Source: Methanococcus aeolicus Nankai-3
GTDB taxonomy: Archaea; AGJL01; Methanococci; Methanococcales; Methanococcaceae
Assembly (NCBI RefSeq): GCF_000017185.1
Contig: NC_009635.1
Coordinates: 684,563-748,562 of the forward strand
DNA length: 64,000 nucleotides
Direction: 5' to 3'
Every line of letters begins with the position of its first letter. Position 1 is the stretch's first letter. Made by a program: the position numbers and the translations under genes. The notes below the pieces were generated by a model that worked only from the letters and a program-made list of their open reading frames with translations, was not told the origin of the DNA and did not search any database. This document shows positions 37,836 to 47,618 of this stretch, piece after piece.

Positions 37836-39287
37836 ATGGAGGATAGCAGTTCATTAATAAAAAGGTGCAATGAATATTTAACGGAGCTCCAACAATTCAG
37901 AGAATATTTGTTGGAATTAAGGGCAAATAAAACAAACATAGATAAATCCACATATGATGAAATTACCAATAAACTAAAAGAAAATTTAGAGATTTTAGAA
38001 GATTTAAAGGAAAAAATGGAAATTTGCGGATTTGATACCCCATATATGGGAGTTGGAACTCTAAAAGGCTGTGATGATAGCGATATTTATGAAATAAAAA
38101 ATTATTCTTCACATCTAAGAAGGATGGTTGATGAAAAAAAAGGGGCATTGGAAAGAGTAAGATATGCAATAATATCCCACAAAATGGCAATTGGAAATTT
38201 ATCGGACGATGCAGGAAATAAAAATATAATATTTTTTTTACCATATGGCGGAGCATATAAAGAATTACTTATGCAGTTGCCATCTATATTTATTAAATCC
38301 TACAAAAAAATTTTAAATATTTTTGAGCTAAATCATAAGGGAGTATTAAGCTCCATAACAATGAGCATTGTTGTAATCGAAAACGGAAAAAGAAAATTTA
38401 AAAGAATTAAAATAGAAGATGAAGATTATGATGCATACATTGAAAAACATTATGGCGATGCCCTAATAACTTCATTGAAGAAAAATTATTCAAAAAATAA
38501 GCTAATAACTGATAGTTATGTTAAAAAAACAATAGTATTAGCTTATTTACTGACTTATGCCGACGATATAGAAAAAGAAATAAATAAAAGATTAAATAAT
38601 ACACTATCAAAACACCAGCGAGATATGATAGTTAAATATTTGGAAATTACATCTAATTATGATTGTGAATATATTGACGGTGGAGTTATTGATTTTAGAA
38701 GGATGGACGAAATAAGATTAAAAAAACAAGAGCTAAATGAAGAATTGGAAAAATGCGGACTATTCAAAGATGGAAAAATAATTGATGAACTACAAACTGC
38801 CCTAAATATAGAAAAAAATATTTATGATGAAGTTTGCTATGAAATTCCTATAAAATATTTATCCAATGATTTATTTAAATATTATTTATATAATACTCCG
38901 GACGAAAGAAGTAGGTCAAATATGTTCCCCTCAATATTGCTGACCCCTGCAATGTCTCAATTAACATGGGCAAATATGGGAGATAATATAAATCCAAAAT
39001 CTGTTCTTGATTTAAAATTTTTACTTGAAAGGGAGCTCCCAAATTATAAAATTTCTTTGAAAAATGTTGGCGGTGTTGCATTATATTTAATTCATGACTG
39101 GGATGCTGTTAAAAAATATGGATACAACAAAAAAGATATTGAGAGTATTCTAAAAGATATTGCCCCATTAAGTGATTTAATGTCTAATTTAAAAGAAAAA
39201 AACATAGATATCGAAAAAATTGAGAAATACAACACCATAAAGAAAAAAAGAACAAAAAAATTCCTCAATGCCCTTAGTAAATTATAA
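37836..39287 (+). CDS. Conserved methanococcal protein, possibly DUF530
   Basis: A 483-residue acidic/lysine-rich soluble protein with no signal peptide or membrane helix. The first 130 residues are likely coiled-coil helices (LQQFREYLLELRANKTNI, and an EILEDLKEKMEI stretch). A middle segment IIFFLPYGGAYKELL may be a buried strand, and YLEITSNYDCEYIDGGVIDF and MFPSILLTPAMSQLTWANMG look conserved. The size fits DUF530 of Methanococcales, which I suggest with low certainty. It follows nop10 by 59 bp on the same strand, so an information-processing link is possible. Confidence 0.65.
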   Translation: MEDSSSLIKRCNEYLTELQQFREYLLELRANKTNIDKSTYDEITNKLKENLEILEDLKEKMEICGFDTPYMGVGTLKGCDDSDIYEIKNYSSHLRRMVDEKKGALERVRYAIISHKMAIGNLSDDAGNKNIIFFLPYGGAYKELLMQLPSIFIKSYKKILNIFELNHKGVLSSITMSIVVIENGKRKFKRIKIEDEDYDAYIEKHYGDALITSLKKNYSKNKLITDSYVKKTIVLAYLLTYADDIEKEINKRLNNTLSKHQRDMIVKYLEITSNYDCEYIDGGVIDFRRMDEIRLKKQELNEELEKCGLFKDGKIIDELQTALNIEKNIYDEVCYEIPIKYLSNDLFKYYLYNTPDERSRSNMFPSILLTPAMSQLTWANMGDNINPKSVLDLKFLLERELPNYKISLKNVGGVALYLIHDWDAVKKYGYNKKDIESILKDIAPLSDLMSNLKEKNIDIEKIEKYNTIKKKRTKKFLNALSKL

Positions 39288-39304
39288 ATATTCAGTGATT
39301 GCCT

Positions 39305-40240
39305 ATGTTAAGCCCGATTATTTTATTTTTATCAATTATTATTGATAGGATTTTTGGGGAGCTCCCTGAAAAAATACACCCTACCGTATGGATAGGTAAT
39401 ATCATATCTTTTTTTGAAAAAATATTGAAATCCACCCATTCAAAAAATAAATATAAAGATTTTATATTTGGAACCCTTACCACAATATCCGTATTATTTA
39501 TAGTATTTGGAGCAATTTACGGAGTTGAAATATTAATAAACAACATACAAAATATTTATATTAAATATATAGTTTATTCTTTTCTTATTTCCACCACAAT
39601 AGGCTATAAATCATTATTGCAGTTCTCTAAAACTCCATTAAACCATATCAAAAACAAAGATATTGAAAGTGCAAAAAAATCAGTTCAATGTATTGTAAGC
39701 AGAAATACGGACAAATTAGATACAAAACATATATTGTCTGCATCAATTGAAAGTGCATCAGAAAATATAACCGATAGTATTATAGCCCCATTATTTTATG
39801 CCATTTTCTTTGGATTAGAGGGGGCTTTTATTTACCGTGCCATAAATACAATGGATGCAATGTTAGGTTATAGAAATAAAAAATATGAATATTATGGAAA
39901 ATTACCTGCAATTTTAGACGATATAGCAAATTTTATACCTTCCCGAATTAGCGGTATTTTGTTGGTATTATTTGCACCATTATACGGCGGAAACATTAAA
40001 AAGGCACTAAATGGATTTATAAAAGAAGGTCATAAAACACCATCACCAAATTCAGGCTACACAATGGCAGTAATGGCAAATAGTCTAAATATGACCTTGG
40101 AAAAAATAGGATATTATAAATTAGGAAATGGAGAAATAACATTAAAAAAAGCATATAATTCATTATTTTCAATAGATGTTGTAATTTTCTCCTTTATAGT
40201 GTTGTATAGTATATATTATGTTATTTTTTATTATTTTTAA
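39305..40240 (+). CDS. cbiB: Cobalamin biosynthesis protein CbiB (CobD)
   Basis: A 311-residue membrane protein that attaches the aminopropanol arm to adenosylcobyrate; methanogens need this for corrinoids. Motifs: DRIFGELPEKIHPTVWIG near the N-terminus, ASIESASENITDSIIAPLFY near residue 160, YRAINTMDAMLGYRN near 190 and SPNSGYTMAVMANSL near 257. Several hydrophobic helices are visible. The start is ATG 39305; a TTG 6 nt upstream abuts its Shine-Dalgarno too closely. Confidence 0.95.
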   Translation: MLSPIILFLSIIIDRIFGELPEKIHPTVWIGNIISFFEKILKSTHSKNKYKDFIFGTLTTISVLFIVFGAIYGVEILINNIQNIYIKYIVYSFLISTTIGYKSLLQFSKTPLNHIKNKDIESAKKSVQCIVSRNTDKLDTKHILSASIESASENITDSIIAPLFYAIFFGLEGAFIYRAINTMDAMLGYRNKKYEYYGKLPAILDDIANFIPSRISGILLVLFAPLYGGNIKKALNGFIKEGHKTPSPNSGYTMAVMANSLNMTLEKIGYYKLGNGEITLKKAYNSLFSIDVVIFSFIVLYSIYYVIFYYF

Positions 40241-40242
40241 TA

Positions 40243-40296
40243 TCTCAAAACTCCTTTGGAGTTTTTACGATCGTAAAATTCCTTTGGAATTTGAGA
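40243..40296. repeat. Double-hairpin element (best copy)
   Basis: 54 bp: TCTC, stem AAAACTCC/GGAGTTTT (loop TTT), palindrome TACGATCGTA, stem AAATTCC/GGAATTT (loop TTT), GAGA. It fills the convergent gap between cbiB and the cysteine-cluster gene, so it could also work as a two-way terminator. Confidence 0.85.
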
Positions 40297-40298
40297 TT

Positions 40299-40727
40299 TT
40301 ATTTATCCTCCTCCACCCCCATATATTTAACAACCAATTCTCCATATTTTAAATATTCTTTTTCAACAGGGAGCTCCCCTTCAAATATTCCTTTACAATT
40401 TTCTTTAAACCATATATCATAGGTTAAAACTAATTCACCATTTTTCATTTGTGGGGAATATGGTCGAAGTCTGCAAATTAAAGGTCTAACCTTATAAATG
40501 GAACATCTATTTTCTTTTAAAAATATACATTTTCCTTTAACTGACTTCATTTCTCCATATAATCCATCAAAAGAGCTTAAATATTTATCAACTACTTCTT
40601 TAAAGGATAATCCCAAATGTCCTGCAATATTTGCTATATCTTTTTTGGTGATTTGTGGAGTATCACAGCAACCGCCACACATCCTACAACTCCACGCAAA
40701 ACCGCCTAAATCTTGTTTAATTTTCAT
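40299..40727 (-). CDS. YkgJ/UPF0153-type cysteine cluster protein
   Basis: A 142-residue protein with the family cysteine set: CRMCGGCC at residues 14-21, then CIFLKENRCSIY and RPLICRLRP, and a later cysteine in FKENCKGIF. These probably bind a zinc or iron-sulfur centre. The molecular role is not established. It lies 2 bp from the double-hairpin element. Confidence 0.88.
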   Translation of the reverse strand: MKIKQDLGGFAWSCRMCGGCCDTPQITKKDIANIAGHLGLSFKEVVDKYLSSFDGLYGEMKSVKGKCIFLKENRCSIYKVRPLICRLRPYSPQMKNGELVLTYDIWFKENCKGIFEGELPVEKEYLKYGELVVKYMGVEEDK

Positions 40728-40765
40728 ATTATTTCCTCAATTTTAGTTAATCTTTAATAAATTGA

Positions 40766-41458
40766 CTATATTTTTTTACAATTTTTGCAGGGAGCTCCTG
40801 CTAATGCATTCAATGCACAATATATATTTAAATAATATTTTTCTGGAATTTTATACAATAAATAGCCAAATATAACTCCTACCATTACATCAACTACCCA
40901 ATGTTGTCCAGTAATTAGCGTAGATATTGGTATTAATATACCCAATGCAATAAATAAATATTTTATTTTATGCTTTTCCCCTACATAGTGTAAAGCTATA
41001 AGCACGGAATAAGCCGTATGTAGTGATGGAATTTCATATTCTGGGCGAGTGGTAATATACAAATAATGTAAATTTATTAAATCCTGCCCAGCCCCAACTT
41101 GAAATGGTGCTTTAACAATAAAAATAGCATAAATAATACCTGCTATAATCCAACCTAATGCTATATCAATCATTATTTTATCGGACTTTAACAAATCCTT
41201 TTTATACAATAAATAAAATCCAATACCACCAATTACAGAAATAGGAAAAAAATCAATATAAATTATTTTAAAAAATTCAATAATAATGGGATTTAATGAT
41301 TGAACAACACCATAAAAATTAGAATTACATAAAGGCAATTTTAATAAATAATATGTTAAATCGTATGGTGAAACTAATTGATAATACCACATATAACCCC
41401 CCCATAAGACATAAGCCAAAGGATAAACCATTATTCTTATCAATATTTTTTTATTCAT
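40766..41458 (-). CDS. PAP2-superfamily membrane phosphatase
   Basis: A 230-residue integral membrane protein with about six hydrophobic helices. The PAP2 signatures are IPSLHTAYSVL and TLITGQHWVVDVMVG, equal to motifs C2 and C3 with their catalytic histidines. Family members dephosphorylate or transfer lipid phosphates; the Aur1/inositolphosphotransferase branch is close. The start is ATG 41458 (MNKKILIRI) because the earlier ATG overlaps the GGTGTT Shine-Dalgarno. The C-terminus carries an odd cysteine-rich tail, APCKNCKKI. Confidence 0.85.
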   Translation of the reverse strand: MNKKILIRIMVYPLAYVLWGGYMWYYQLVSPYDLTYYLLKLPLCNSNFYGVVQSLNPIIIEFFKIIYIDFFPISVIGGIGFYLLYKKDLLKSDKIMIDIALGWIIAGIIYAIFIVKAPFQVGAGQDLINLHYLYITTRPEYEIPSLHTAYSVLIALHYVGEKHKIKYLFIALGILIPISTLITGQHWVVDVMVGVIFGYLLYKIPEKYYLNIYCALNALAGAPCKNCKKI

Positions 41459-41519
41459 ACGATTTAACACCATTTATATTTTTTTATATATTGTATATTA
41501 TATATTAAATATATTAGTT

Positions 41520-41607
41520 TATAGTTAATCTTCAATAACTGTCCATTGTTTGTCCTAGATAGTCCGAAGATTAACTACGGTGAAATTGTCCGAAGATTAA
41601 ATATGTT
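41520..41607. repeat. Family 1 element, shortened and partly duplicated right end
   Basis: Left end TATAGTTAATCTTCAATAACTG. Two right-end-like segments follow, GTCCGAAGATTAACTA and GTCCGAAGATTAAATA, separated by CGGTGAAATT. The interior is mostly lost. Confidence 0.6.
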
Positions 41608-41623
41608 TATTATATTTATTTTA

Positions 41624-42679
41624 TTATTCAAAATAATTATTTAAATCAACTACACATTTTAACATTAAATCTGAAGTTTTTTCCAAATCCTCAATATCAA
41701 TCATCTCAACGGGGGTATGAATATATCTAGAAGGAACAGAAATAACTCCAGTAGGCACTCCATCCTGAGTTAATTGTATTGAAGTGGCATCGGTAGTTCC
41801 ACCGTCTCCAACTTCATATTGAACAGGAATGTCGTATTTTTTACTTACTTCTTTTACCATCGTTATAACTTTTGGGTGAGCTATTAAACCTCTTCCAGCA
41901 GCATCAACTATTCCAAATACTGGACCTTTTCCCATTTCAACAGCAGCATCCTCCATTGTTATACCTGGGTGGTCCCCACATATTGTTACATCAAGTGCAA
42001 ATGCAACATCTGGGCTTATACCAAATGCCGAAGTTTTAGCACCTTTTAACCCAACTTCCTCCTGAACTGTTCCAACCAAATATAATTGACAATTTAATTC
42101 CATATCTTTTAATTTTTTTGCCACATCCAACAAAACAGCACATCCTGCCCTATCGTCAAAGGCTTTTCCTGTAATTCTATTGTTCCCAAGAACATCAAAT
42201 TCAGTTTTAAATGATATCCATGAGCCTATTTCAACCCCCATATTTATGGCATCTTCTTTATTTTTTGCCCCAATGTCTATAAACATAAATTCTGATTTCA
42301 TTAATTTATTTCTTTCTTCCTCTTTCATTTTGTGGGGCGGTTTTGAACCTAAAACACCAATTATATCTCCCTTATCCGTATGAACAACTACTTTTTGATT
42401 TAAAAGCATCTGGTCATTAATTCCCCCAATTTTTACGAATTTTAAAAATCCTTTATCATCAATATATTTAACCATTAAACCAATCTCGTCCATATGTGCT
42501 GCAATCATTATTTTTTTTCCAGTATTTCCTTTTTTGGCTATGAGATTTCCAAATTTATCAACGAATACTTCATCGCAATATTTTTTAAGTTCTTCTTCCA
42601 TATAATCTCTTATTCTATCTTCTCTTCCGGATATTCCTTCCATCGTCGATAATTCTTTTAAATAATTAACCACAGTCAT
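41624..42679 (-). CDS. M42-family aminopeptidase
   Basis: A 351-residue cobalt/zinc peptidase of the TET/M42 class, once annotated as endoglucanase. Metal and active-site residues: [11 protein letters not shown] near residue 67, [12 protein letters not shown] near 180, [14 protein letters not shown] near 215 and [12 protein letters not shown] near the C-terminus. Normal length. These enzymes form dodecamers and trim peptides from proteasomes. Confidence 0.95.
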   Translation of the reverse strand: MTVVNYLKELSTMEGISGREDRIRDYMEEELKKYCDEVFVDKFGNLIAKKGNTGKKIMIAAHMDEIGLMVKYIDDKGFLKFVKIGGINDQMLLNQKVVVHTDKGDIIGVLGSKPPHKMKEEERNKLMKSEFMFIDIGAKNKEDAINMGVEIGSWISFKTEFDVLGNNRITGKAFDDRAGCAVLLDVAKKLKDMELNCQLYLVGTVQEEVGLKGAKTSAFGISPDVAFALDVTICGDHPGITMEDAAVEMGKGPVFGIVDAAGRGLIAHPKVITMVKEVSKKYDIPVQYEVGDGGTTDATSIQLTQDGVPTGVISVPSRYIHTPVEMIDIEDLEKTSDLMLKCVVDLNNYFE

Positions 42680-42788
42680 ATTTTCACCATATTTTATTTT
42701 TGATTATAAAAATTAAAATTAATTAAATTAACTTATTATATACCATTATCAAATTATATTATATAATTTTATTTATTATTAAAAAATA

Positions 42789-43199
42789 TTAAATATTTCC
42801 CTGTAATTCAAAATAATTTTTTTGTTTTACTATTATTATGGGAGCTCCTAGATTTCCCAATTTATTTTTTAATTCTTTGTCATTTGTGCATACCACAATT
42901 TTGTTATTTTTTTCTTTCTGTTCTTCCACATAATTAACAATTATATCGTCTGCATATTTTCCGTTGCTATATTCTTCTTCGTTGTATTTTTTAATCAAAG
43001 ATAATAGAATATTTATTGAAAATTTTTCTTTTCCCTTTAATTGAGTTTTAAGTTTTTCCAATTCCTCTACAATACATTTTAATATTATTATTTCATAATT
43101 TGTAGTCAATACCCTATTTAATTCATAATCTATGTTTATTTTATGCTTTATAGCATATATTAAAAAATTTGTGTCAAATATTACTTTGGTTTTTGTCAT
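42789..43199 (-). CDS. PIN-domain nuclease (Fcf1/VapC9-like)
   Basis: A 136-residue PIN-domain protein. Acidic metal ligands: Asp near residue 9 in VIFDTNFLIYAI, Glu in CIVEELEKL, Asp in KYADDIIVNYV and TNDKELKNKL near residue 105. It most resembles archaeal Fcf1-like PIN proteins implicated in rRNA processing; no antitoxin gene is beside it, which argues against a VapBC pair. It lies downstream of rad50 on the same strand. Confidence 0.85.
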   Translation of the reverse strand: MTKTKVIFDTNFLIYAIKHKINIDYELNRVLTTNYEIIILKCIVEELEKLKTQLKGKEKFSINILLSLIKKYNEEEYSNGKYADDIIVNYVEEQKEKNNKIVVCTNDKELKNKLGNLGAPIIIVKQKNYFELQGNI

Positions 43200-43228
43200 T
43201 AATCTCTACCTATTATTGAATTAACAAT

Positions 43229-43250
43229 TACAGTCCGCCGATTTACTATA
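43229..43250. repeat. Solo terminal end of a family 1 element
   Basis: ACAGTCCGCCGATTTACTATA matches the right end of the element at 62508-62631. No left end lies nearby, so it is probably a decayed remnant. Confidence 0.4.
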
Positions 43251-43281
43251 ATTATTTATTATTGTTAGTATTGTTAATTTT

Positions 43282-46266
43282 TTAGGAGCTCCTTATTATT
43301 GAATTTCCCATATTTTTTTCAACAGTTATCGTGTTATTTGCCACCTGTTCTAATTCTGAATGATGAGATATTACAAATATCTGGGAGAGAGACTTTATAT
43401 TTCTAAATACCCTTAACAAATTATGTCTCCTATTTTCATCAAGGAACGCTGTTGGTTCATCCAATATTATACAATTCAAATCACTACAAACGGCTTTTGC
43501 AATTCCAATTCTAATTGCAAGAGCCACGGCTATTTGCTCCCCTCCACTTAGCGTCTTTACTGGATTATCATCTACTGTAATATCATAATCATTTTTAATT
43601 TCTATGTGGCTATATGGTAATTCAAATTCATTAAATACTTCATTGGTATGTCTTTGAATAATAGGTATATATTTTTGCCTTAAATATTGTTGAAATCCAT
43701 TTTTTGAGAAAACGGCTTCTCTTATGTTAGCTAAATTATGTATAGCATTGTTTAGCTGTTCCTTTTTAGATTCTAATTTTTCCAATTGTTTTAATTTATT
43801 TTCAAATTCAGATAATAATTTATTTTCATTTTTAATTGTTGTATCTAATTTAATAATATCCTCATTAATTTCATTAACTTTGTTATTTATTTTATTATAA
43901 TCCTTTTTAATATCTTCAAATTCCTCTATATTGTATTGTAGTTTTTCAATTGATAATTTAATATTTTGTATTTCGTTGTTTAAATTGTTTAAATTATTGT
44001 TTTCTTTTTTCAATAACTCATTAACTTTATTTCTTATTTCTTCAATAGATACGGCATATTTATCGGCATAATTCTTTAACACTGCATAAGAATCATTATA
44101 TTGATTATATCCGTCTTTATATTTTATTAGCTCTTTTTCGTTGCTGTTTTTTTCAATTTCTAATTGGGAATTCGTTGCAACCTTATCTTTTAAATTATCT
44201 ATTTCTTTATTTACGACATTTAATTTTTTCATGTTTTGTTCTTTATTTCTAATTAAATTTAACAGCTCATTTAATTCCCCTACCTTATTATTTAACTCTT
44301 TTTTTGTATTTAATATGGATTTATTTGTATTGTTTCCAATTATATCTAATAATTTGTTTTTATTGTCTACCAGTTCCTGCTCATTGCTATCTTTTAAAAA
44401 ATTCTCACAGTATTCATATTTTTTATAATATTGTTCTAATTCTTTTAATTTATTTTCTTTTGTTTTAATATTTTCTATTATTTTGTTATATTCTTCTAAA
44501 TCTTTTCCAATAACATTTAAATCATTATTTAACTTAATTAATTTATTTTCTTCTTCTATTAAATTATTGTTTTTTTCTTTTAATTGTCCATATTTATTTT
44601 TTAAATTATTTATTTTATCTAATTTGTCCTTTATGTCTTTTTTTTCAGATAAATATTTGTTATATTTTATTTGTAGTTTATTTGATTTTTGTTTTCTTTC
44701 CTCTATTAATTGATTGTATTGTTTTAGGAGCTCCTGTTTTTTCAACCCATCAATATTTGATTGACATACTGGACATTTATCCTCTGTTGTTCCTTTAAGT
44801 TTTTCTATGGCGTCTTTTGTTTGGTTTATTTCTGCATTATTTTGTGCTATTTTCTCTTTTAACAGGTCTATTTTATTAACAATATCCTCATATTTTGTTT
44901 TAATTTCTTTTTCCTTATTTATCTCTATATCAATATTATTAAAATCTTTTAAATCCTGTTTAAGTTGTTTTATTTTATATTCAGTAGATTTAATTTGTTG
45001 TTTTAAGTCGTTTTCCTTTTCTTTTATTCCGCTTAATTCCATTAATTTATTATTTAATTCCTTGGATTTCTTTGACAATTCCAAATATTTTAAATAATTT
45101 TCTTTATTTTTATTTAATTCCTTTTTACTGTTTTCAATTTTAGTCAGTTCTTTATTTAATAATTCCAAATCTTTTAATTTATTTAATATATCATCTAATT
45201 TATTTAATTCTTTGTTTATATCATTAATTTCCTGTTCTATTTCACTATTTGATTTATTTTTTGGATTTTTATCAATTAATTTTTTATCGATTTCTTTAAT
45301 GGTTTTTTCTAAACCTTTCATTTCCCCATTTAACTCATTGAATTTATCGTAATATTTTTTGTATTGCAATAGTTCATTTGCCAACTTTTTTAATTTATTT
45401 TCTATTTCCTTGTATTTGGAGTAATTTAAATAGTTACTATTTAAAATATTATTGTGGGTATTTATGGCTCCCAAATCACTTATTAAAATTTTAATATTAT
45501 TTTCAGAAGTTTCGACCCCATATTTTAATTCTTTTAAATTATTTTGTAAATTATTATTTTCTATTTCCTTTTTTTCCCATTTTTTTAGCAATTTTTCCTT
45601 CCTGTCTCGGAGCTCCACAGCATGATTAAATTTATCTTGGAGCTCCTTTAAAATTTTTGAATTTTTTTCCATATTTTCTTTTAAATTATTTATATTGGTA
45701 TTTATGTCCTCTTTTTGTATTAATTCCCCTTCAATCTTTTTTAAATCTAATTCCATATTTTTTAATGGTGTTTTGAGTTTGTCCCATACTTGCTCATATC
45801 TTTCAATACCCAATAATTTTCCTATTAATTTTTTTCTTTCCGCGGGCGTAATTTGAATAAGTGAAGATATATCTCCCTGTTTTATATATATGGCATTTGA
45901 AAATACCTCGTCGTCCATATTGAGTATTTCCTTTATTTTATTATTGACTTCATCGTTGTTTTCAGAATATGGTTTATCATTTTCGTAAAGATAATTTATA
46001 TTTTTCTTGCCCCTGCCCCTAATAACTTTATATCTTTTACCATTTATTTCAAATTCAAACGATATTGAAAAAAAATCGGTGCCTCTTTTTATTGCATCAC
46101 TCAATTTAATTCTACGAGGTGCAAATAAGGCGTAATTCATAGCTTCAAATATAGATGATTTTCCACTTCCATTTTCTCCTATTATTGTGGTAATTCCCTG
46201 TTTAAATGATATGTCGGTATTACTATGGCTCCTAAAATTTTTAATATTAATATTTTTTATAATCAT
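43282..46266 (-). CDS. rad50: DNA double-strand break repair ATPase Rad50
   Basis: A 994-residue SMC-like ATPase. Walker A is GENGSGKSSIFEA near residue 31. Two long coiled coils flank the zinc hook CPVCQ near residue 498. The signature LSGGEQIAVALAIRIG and Walker B CIILDEPTAFLDENRRH lie near the C-terminus. The coiled coil is very lysine/asparagine-rich. It follows mre11 by 9 bp, an Mre11-Rad50 operon; HerA and NurA are not adjacent. Confidence 0.97.
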   Translation of the reverse strand: MIIKNINIKNFRSHSNTDISFKQGITTIIGENGSGKSSIFEAMNYALFAPRRIKLSDAIKRGTDFFSISFEFEINGKRYKVIRGRGKKNINYLYENDKPYSENNDEVNNKIKEILNMDDEVFSNAIYIKQGDISSLIQITPAERKKLIGKLLGIERYEQVWDKLKTPLKNMELDLKKIEGELIQKEDINTNINNLKENMEKNSKILKELQDKFNHAVELRDRKEKLLKKWEKKEIENNNLQNNLKELKYGVETSENNIKILISDLGAINTHNNILNSNYLNYSKYKEIENKLKKLANELLQYKKYYDKFNELNGEMKGLEKTIKEIDKKLIDKNPKNKSNSEIEQEINDINKELNKLDDILNKLKDLELLNKELTKIENSKKELNKNKENYLKYLELSKKSKELNNKLMELSGIKEKENDLKQQIKSTEYKIKQLKQDLKDFNNIDIEINKEKEIKTKYEDIVNKIDLLKEKIAQNNAEINQTKDAIEKLKGTTEDKCPVCQSNIDGLKKQELLKQYNQLIEERKQKSNKLQIKYNKYLSEKKDIKDKLDKINNLKNKYGQLKEKNNNLIEEENKLIKLNNDLNVIGKDLEEYNKIIENIKTKENKLKELEQYYKKYEYCENFLKDSNEQELVDNKNKLLDIIGNNTNKSILNTKKELNNKVGELNELLNLIRNKEQNMKKLNVVNKEIDNLKDKVATNSQLEIEKNSNEKELIKYKDGYNQYNDSYAVLKNYADKYAVSIEEIRNKVNELLKKENNNLNNLNNEIQNIKLSIEKLQYNIEEFEDIKKDYNKINNKVNEINEDIIKLDTTIKNENKLLSEFENKLKQLEKLESKKEQLNNAIHNLANIREAVFSKNGFQQYLRQKYIPIIQRHTNEVFNEFELPYSHIEIKNDYDITVDDNPVKTLSGGEQIAVALAIRIGIAKAVCSDLNCIILDEPTAFLDENRRHNLLRVFRNIKSLSQIFVISHHSELEQVANNTITVEKNMGNSIIRSS

Positions 46267-46275
46267 AATCCCACC

Positions 46276-47475
46276 TTATTTTATATAATAATTATTAATA
46301 TAGTCATATAATTCGTTATCCCCTTTTAAAGCTTCATAATATAATCCCTGCACAAATTCTACATCATATTTTTTATTTCTAAGGAATTCCCTAAACATCT
46401 CATCAGTTTTGTTGTTGATATCTAAAAACATACTTGTTGTATCAATATCCTCCTCAATTATTGATAATCTACTATACAGTGCCTTTTTATTCATTAATTC
46501 CCTTAAACTACCCAGCAATTCTCGGGCAACTCCGCAAATAACTATTGGTTTTGTTGTGTCATTATAATTATTTAATTCATTTACCAAATTTTCAAAATCA
46601 TTTTCATTTTTTATTTCTTTGTCAATTATAAAATCCCTGCATTTGATGTTTATTTTATCCACGCAACTTATATCAAAATCATTTTTACTTATATCTACTA
46701 AATAAAAGCCTTTTCCCTCTTTTTTGTAGTCTCTGTATTCGTCATAATCTGTTATTTCTGTGGAACCACTCCACCCTAAAACCTGACTGCCATCGGTGTT
46801 ATTACTGTTATTATTACTGTTATTAATGTTGCTATTATTTGTATTGTTATCTTTATGTTGCAAATCTACTGTTTTAAGTATTCTTTTATGAATATGCCCT
46901 CCTGCATAGTAATTAAACCCTCTTGGAAGATTATTGACTTGGAGCTCATACGATGGTATATCTGAGTAGGAATATATACTTTGATGAAAAATTAATATTT
47001 TATTTTTATAATTCTTTGATTCTTGCTCTATTAATTTATAGTCATCAAATAACTCCGTGGTTTTTCCAATACTGGCATAATCCGAACCACCAATAAATAT
47101 TTCTTTATTATTTTTTTTAAATATATGATATTTTTTCCCTGTAAATGTCCGTAATTTATCTTTTAACATATTTTTTAATATCAAATAAGGGCTTCCTTTG
47201 GTTATTCTTGATGGAACATCATGATTACCATGAATTATATATACTGGAATATTACATTCTTTTAATTTCTCAAAAGCTTTTATTGCCGTATATAGTGCAT
47301 TTATTGGCGGAGTAGATTGCTCAAATAAATCCCCACTATGCACAACAAAATCTGGTTTTATATTAATTATTTCATCTATACACATATTAAATGCGTTATA
47401 CATATCTTTTTCTCTTTCATCTAAATTATATTGTCTGTATCCTAAATGATTATCTGATATATGTACAAATTGCAT
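46276..47475 (-). CDS. mre11: DNA double-strand break repair nuclease Mre11
   Basis: A 399-residue metallophosphoesterase nuclease, partner of Rad50. Motifs: HISDNHLGYRQ at residue 5, HSGDLFEQ near 46, IHGNHDVPSR near 80 and AGGHIHKRIL near 192. After that motif there is an asparagine/serine-rich insert (about residues 205-232, DNNTNNSNINNSNNNSNNTD) not expected in Mre11. It is encoded by AATAAC-type repeats and is probably a disordered loop. First gene of the mre11-rad50 pair. Confidence 0.96.
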   Translation of the reverse strand: MQFVHISDNHLGYRQYNLDEREKDMYNAFNMCIDEIINIKPDFVVHSGDLFEQSTPPINALYTAIKAFEKLKECNIPVYIIHGNHDVPSRITKGSPYLILKNMLKDKLRTFTGKKYHIFKKNNKEIFIGGSDYASIGKTTELFDDYKLIEQESKNYKNKILIFHQSIYSYSDIPSYELQVNNLPRGFNYYAGGHIHKRILKTVDLQHKDNNTNNSNINNSNNNSNNTDGSQVLGWSGSTEITDYDEYRDYKKEGKGFYLVDISKNDFDISCVDKINIKCRDFIIDKEIKNENDFENLVNELNNYNDTTKPIVICGVARELLGSLRELMNKKALYSRLSIIEEDIDTTSMFLDINNKTDEMFREFLRNKKYDVEFVQGLYYEALKGDNELYDYINNYYIK

Positions 47476-47582
47476 AATTTCACACTCCCCCTTATATTTA
47501 ATAAAAGTATATCAAATTAATTATATATTTTAAATATCTTATATTTGTATTTATTATTTATTATATTATTATATTATTATAT

Positions 47583-47601
47583 AGGGAGCTCCAAGGAGCT
47601 C
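47583..47601. repeat. Tandem pair of GGAGCTCC palindromes
   Basis: GGGAGCTCCAAGGAGCTCCC: two octamers 9 bp apart in the divergent spacer between mre11 and the methyltransferase gene. The whole is itself nearly symmetric. The Shine-Dalgarno GGTGAAATT of the next gene is separate and further downstream. Confidence 0.85.
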
Positions 47602-47618
47602 CCAAAATTGGTGAAATT

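Noticed and set aside
40243-40296. Double-hairpin as only an intrinsic terminator
   Set aside because: It could terminate here, but copies at 62375 (inside a MITE) and 35851 share the same architecture including TACGATCGTA, which a terminator does not need.
42789-43199. Toxin of a VapBC toxin-antitoxin pair
   Set aside because: No small antitoxin gene is adjacent and the sequence looks more like Fcf1-type PIN proteins.
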